DNA of 64,000 nucleotides from Parietichytrium sp. I65-24A (Eukaryota; Sar; Bigyra; Thraustochytrida; Thraustochytriidae): assembly GCA_012862575.1 (NCBI GenBank), contig BLSF01000058.1, positions 1 through 64,000 of the forward strand. Reading direction: 5' to 3'. The position numbers were made by a program, and so were the translations under genes. Shown piece after piece: positions 63,341 to 64,000 of the stretch (position 1 is the first letter of the stretch; each line of letters begins with the position of its first letter). The notes below the pieces were generated by a model, which made no database searches, had not been told where the DNA came from, and was given only the letters and a program-made list of their open reading frames with translations.

Positions 63341-64000
63341 TCAACTCTCGGCAGCTGATTCGGCCGTTCGCGGAATCTTTGGCCCGAGCCGCTGCTTGGT
63401 TTCGAGCCAGGGAGACTCGGCCTGAGTGAGCTCCTTGGGTGGATTCTGATTCTTCGAAACTCCGAGCGCCGAGTAATCAGGAATCGGGTTGGCTTTATGA
63501 ATCAGCGACCTGCGGTATTCCTTGAGAGCACGCTCCTCTTCCTCAGCTCTGGCTCGCTCCATGCGCTCGTTCTCCTCCTCTGCGAGGCGAGATTTCTCAG
63601 TCATGTGCTCATCAAATTCCGCACGGCTCTTTGCACGCGACTCTGTGTTGAGCTTGACATCTAAGACACCAGTTATCTGAATGTGATGCTCTGGGCTAAA
63701 ATCCTTCTGATAGGTAGAGGAGGGTAGCGGGCGAGCCTTAAACTGGTGCTTTGCCGCTTCTGCCTCGTTTAGCTCTTTCAGCTTACGATCAAACTCCTCC
63801 TTGCTCTGCTTTGAGCGGTGGACTGTGATGGGTGTTTTAGGATCTGTCAGCGGGCGCTCAGCAATGCTAGAAGACACTGGAGATGGCGGATTCCGAGCTA
63901 CCATGATAGGGCGAGCCTTAAAGTGGCGAGCCTCTTCGTCCTTTTGCTCCTGCTCCCGGAGCTGAGCTTCCAACTTTTGCTGTGCCAGTTCGTGTCGCTT
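63341..64000 (-). CDS. TPX2: TPX2-like microtubule protein, C-terminal part
   Basis: The frame is open to the right edge, so the N-terminus lies outside the window; 219 residues are visible. Two FKARP motifs (ARHFKARPIMVARNPP and KHQFKARPLPSSTYQK) and LTDPKTPITVHRSKQ are typical of the repeated TPX2 domain (FxARPxP, LTxPxxP). Charged helices (SKEEFDRKLKELNEAEAAKH, EENERMERARAEEEERALKE) surround them. TPX2 proteins bind and nucleate microtubules, classically at the spindle with Aurora A; whether this is true TPX2 or a shorter TPX2-domain protein needs the rest of the gene. Confidence 0.7.
   Translation of the reverse strand, partial: KRHELAQQKLEAQLREQEQKDEEARHFKARPIMVARNPPSPVSSSIAERPLTDPKTPITVHRSKQSKEEFDRKLKELNEAEAAKHQFKARPLPSSTYQKDFSPEHHIQITGVLDVKLNTESRAKSRAEFDEHMTEKSRLAEEENERMERARAEEEERALKEYRRSLIHKANPIPDYSALGVSKNQNPPKELTQAESPWLETKQRLGPKIPRTAESAAES

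Overview
The window looks like nuclear DNA of a unicellular, ciliated, intron-poor eukaryote. Most genes are single long reading frames. The introns I can place are short (about 66 to 173 nt) with GT(A/G)AG donors and YAG or AAG acceptors. The gene content is eukaryotic: retromer VPS26, eEF1B, GET1, dynein roadblock chain, alpha-tubulin acetyltransferase, a DZIP1-type protein, a TPX2-like protein and an SLC35 transporter. DZIP1, tubulin acetyltransferase and roadblock together argue for a flagellate or zoospore-forming organism and against red algae or most fungi. No plastid-related gene is evident. A thraustochytrid or other labyrinthulomycete-like stramenopile would fit, but this is inference from gene style, not a database result. 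A single N lies at 2289.

Layout, left to right. 1-5 kb: an unrecognised acidic, Cys-headed protein (minus), a GFA-like zinc protein (plus), and the frameshifted remains of a DH-PH RhoGEF (minus). 5-11 kb: a very large WD40/TRP-like channel fusion (plus), a small basic protein (plus) and a two-exon GET1/WRB homologue (minus). 11-18.5 kb: a microtubule/cilium neighbourhood with a DZIP1-like protein (minus), an unknown coiled-coil protein (plus), dynein roadblock light chain (minus) and alpha-tubulin N-acetyltransferase (plus). 18.5-22 kb: no convincing gene. 22-30 kb: TMEM245/AI-2E family membrane protein (plus), three-exon eEF1B (minus), a tail-anchored unknown (plus), and an SH3-LNS2 lipin-like phosphatase (minus). 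33-41 kb: a receptor-type class III nucleotidyl cyclase (plus), VPS26 (plus) and an inositol polyphosphate 5-phosphatase (minus). 40.3-46.2 kb: gene-poor DNA full of simple repeats. 46-55 kb: an unknown nuclear-looking protein (plus), a 20-bp minisatellite, a secreted beta-propeller (plus), an NDP-glucose 4,6-dehydratase (minus) and a PH-domain protein (minus). 57-64 kb: a three-exon WD40 protein (plus), an SLC35-type transporter (plus) and a TPX2-like protein cut by the right edge (minus).

These are ordinary chromosomal genes rather than an operon, but several themes recur: phosphoinositide/lipid signalling (5-phosphatase, PH protein, lipin-like enzyme, RhoGEF remnant), membrane trafficking (VPS26, GET1, SLC35, TMEM245), sensing (channel, cyclase) and microtubules/cilia. 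The strongest leads are the WD40-channel fusion, a shared SQSTLG motif at the C-termini of two adjacent divergent genes in the cilium neighbourhood, an SH3-LNS2 architecture without a visible N-lipin domain, a frame-indifferent 20-bp minisatellite, and recurrent palindromic and GA-tract elements between genes. Exon joins were checked by hand for frame, splice dinucleotides and agreement with the family; no database search was possible.
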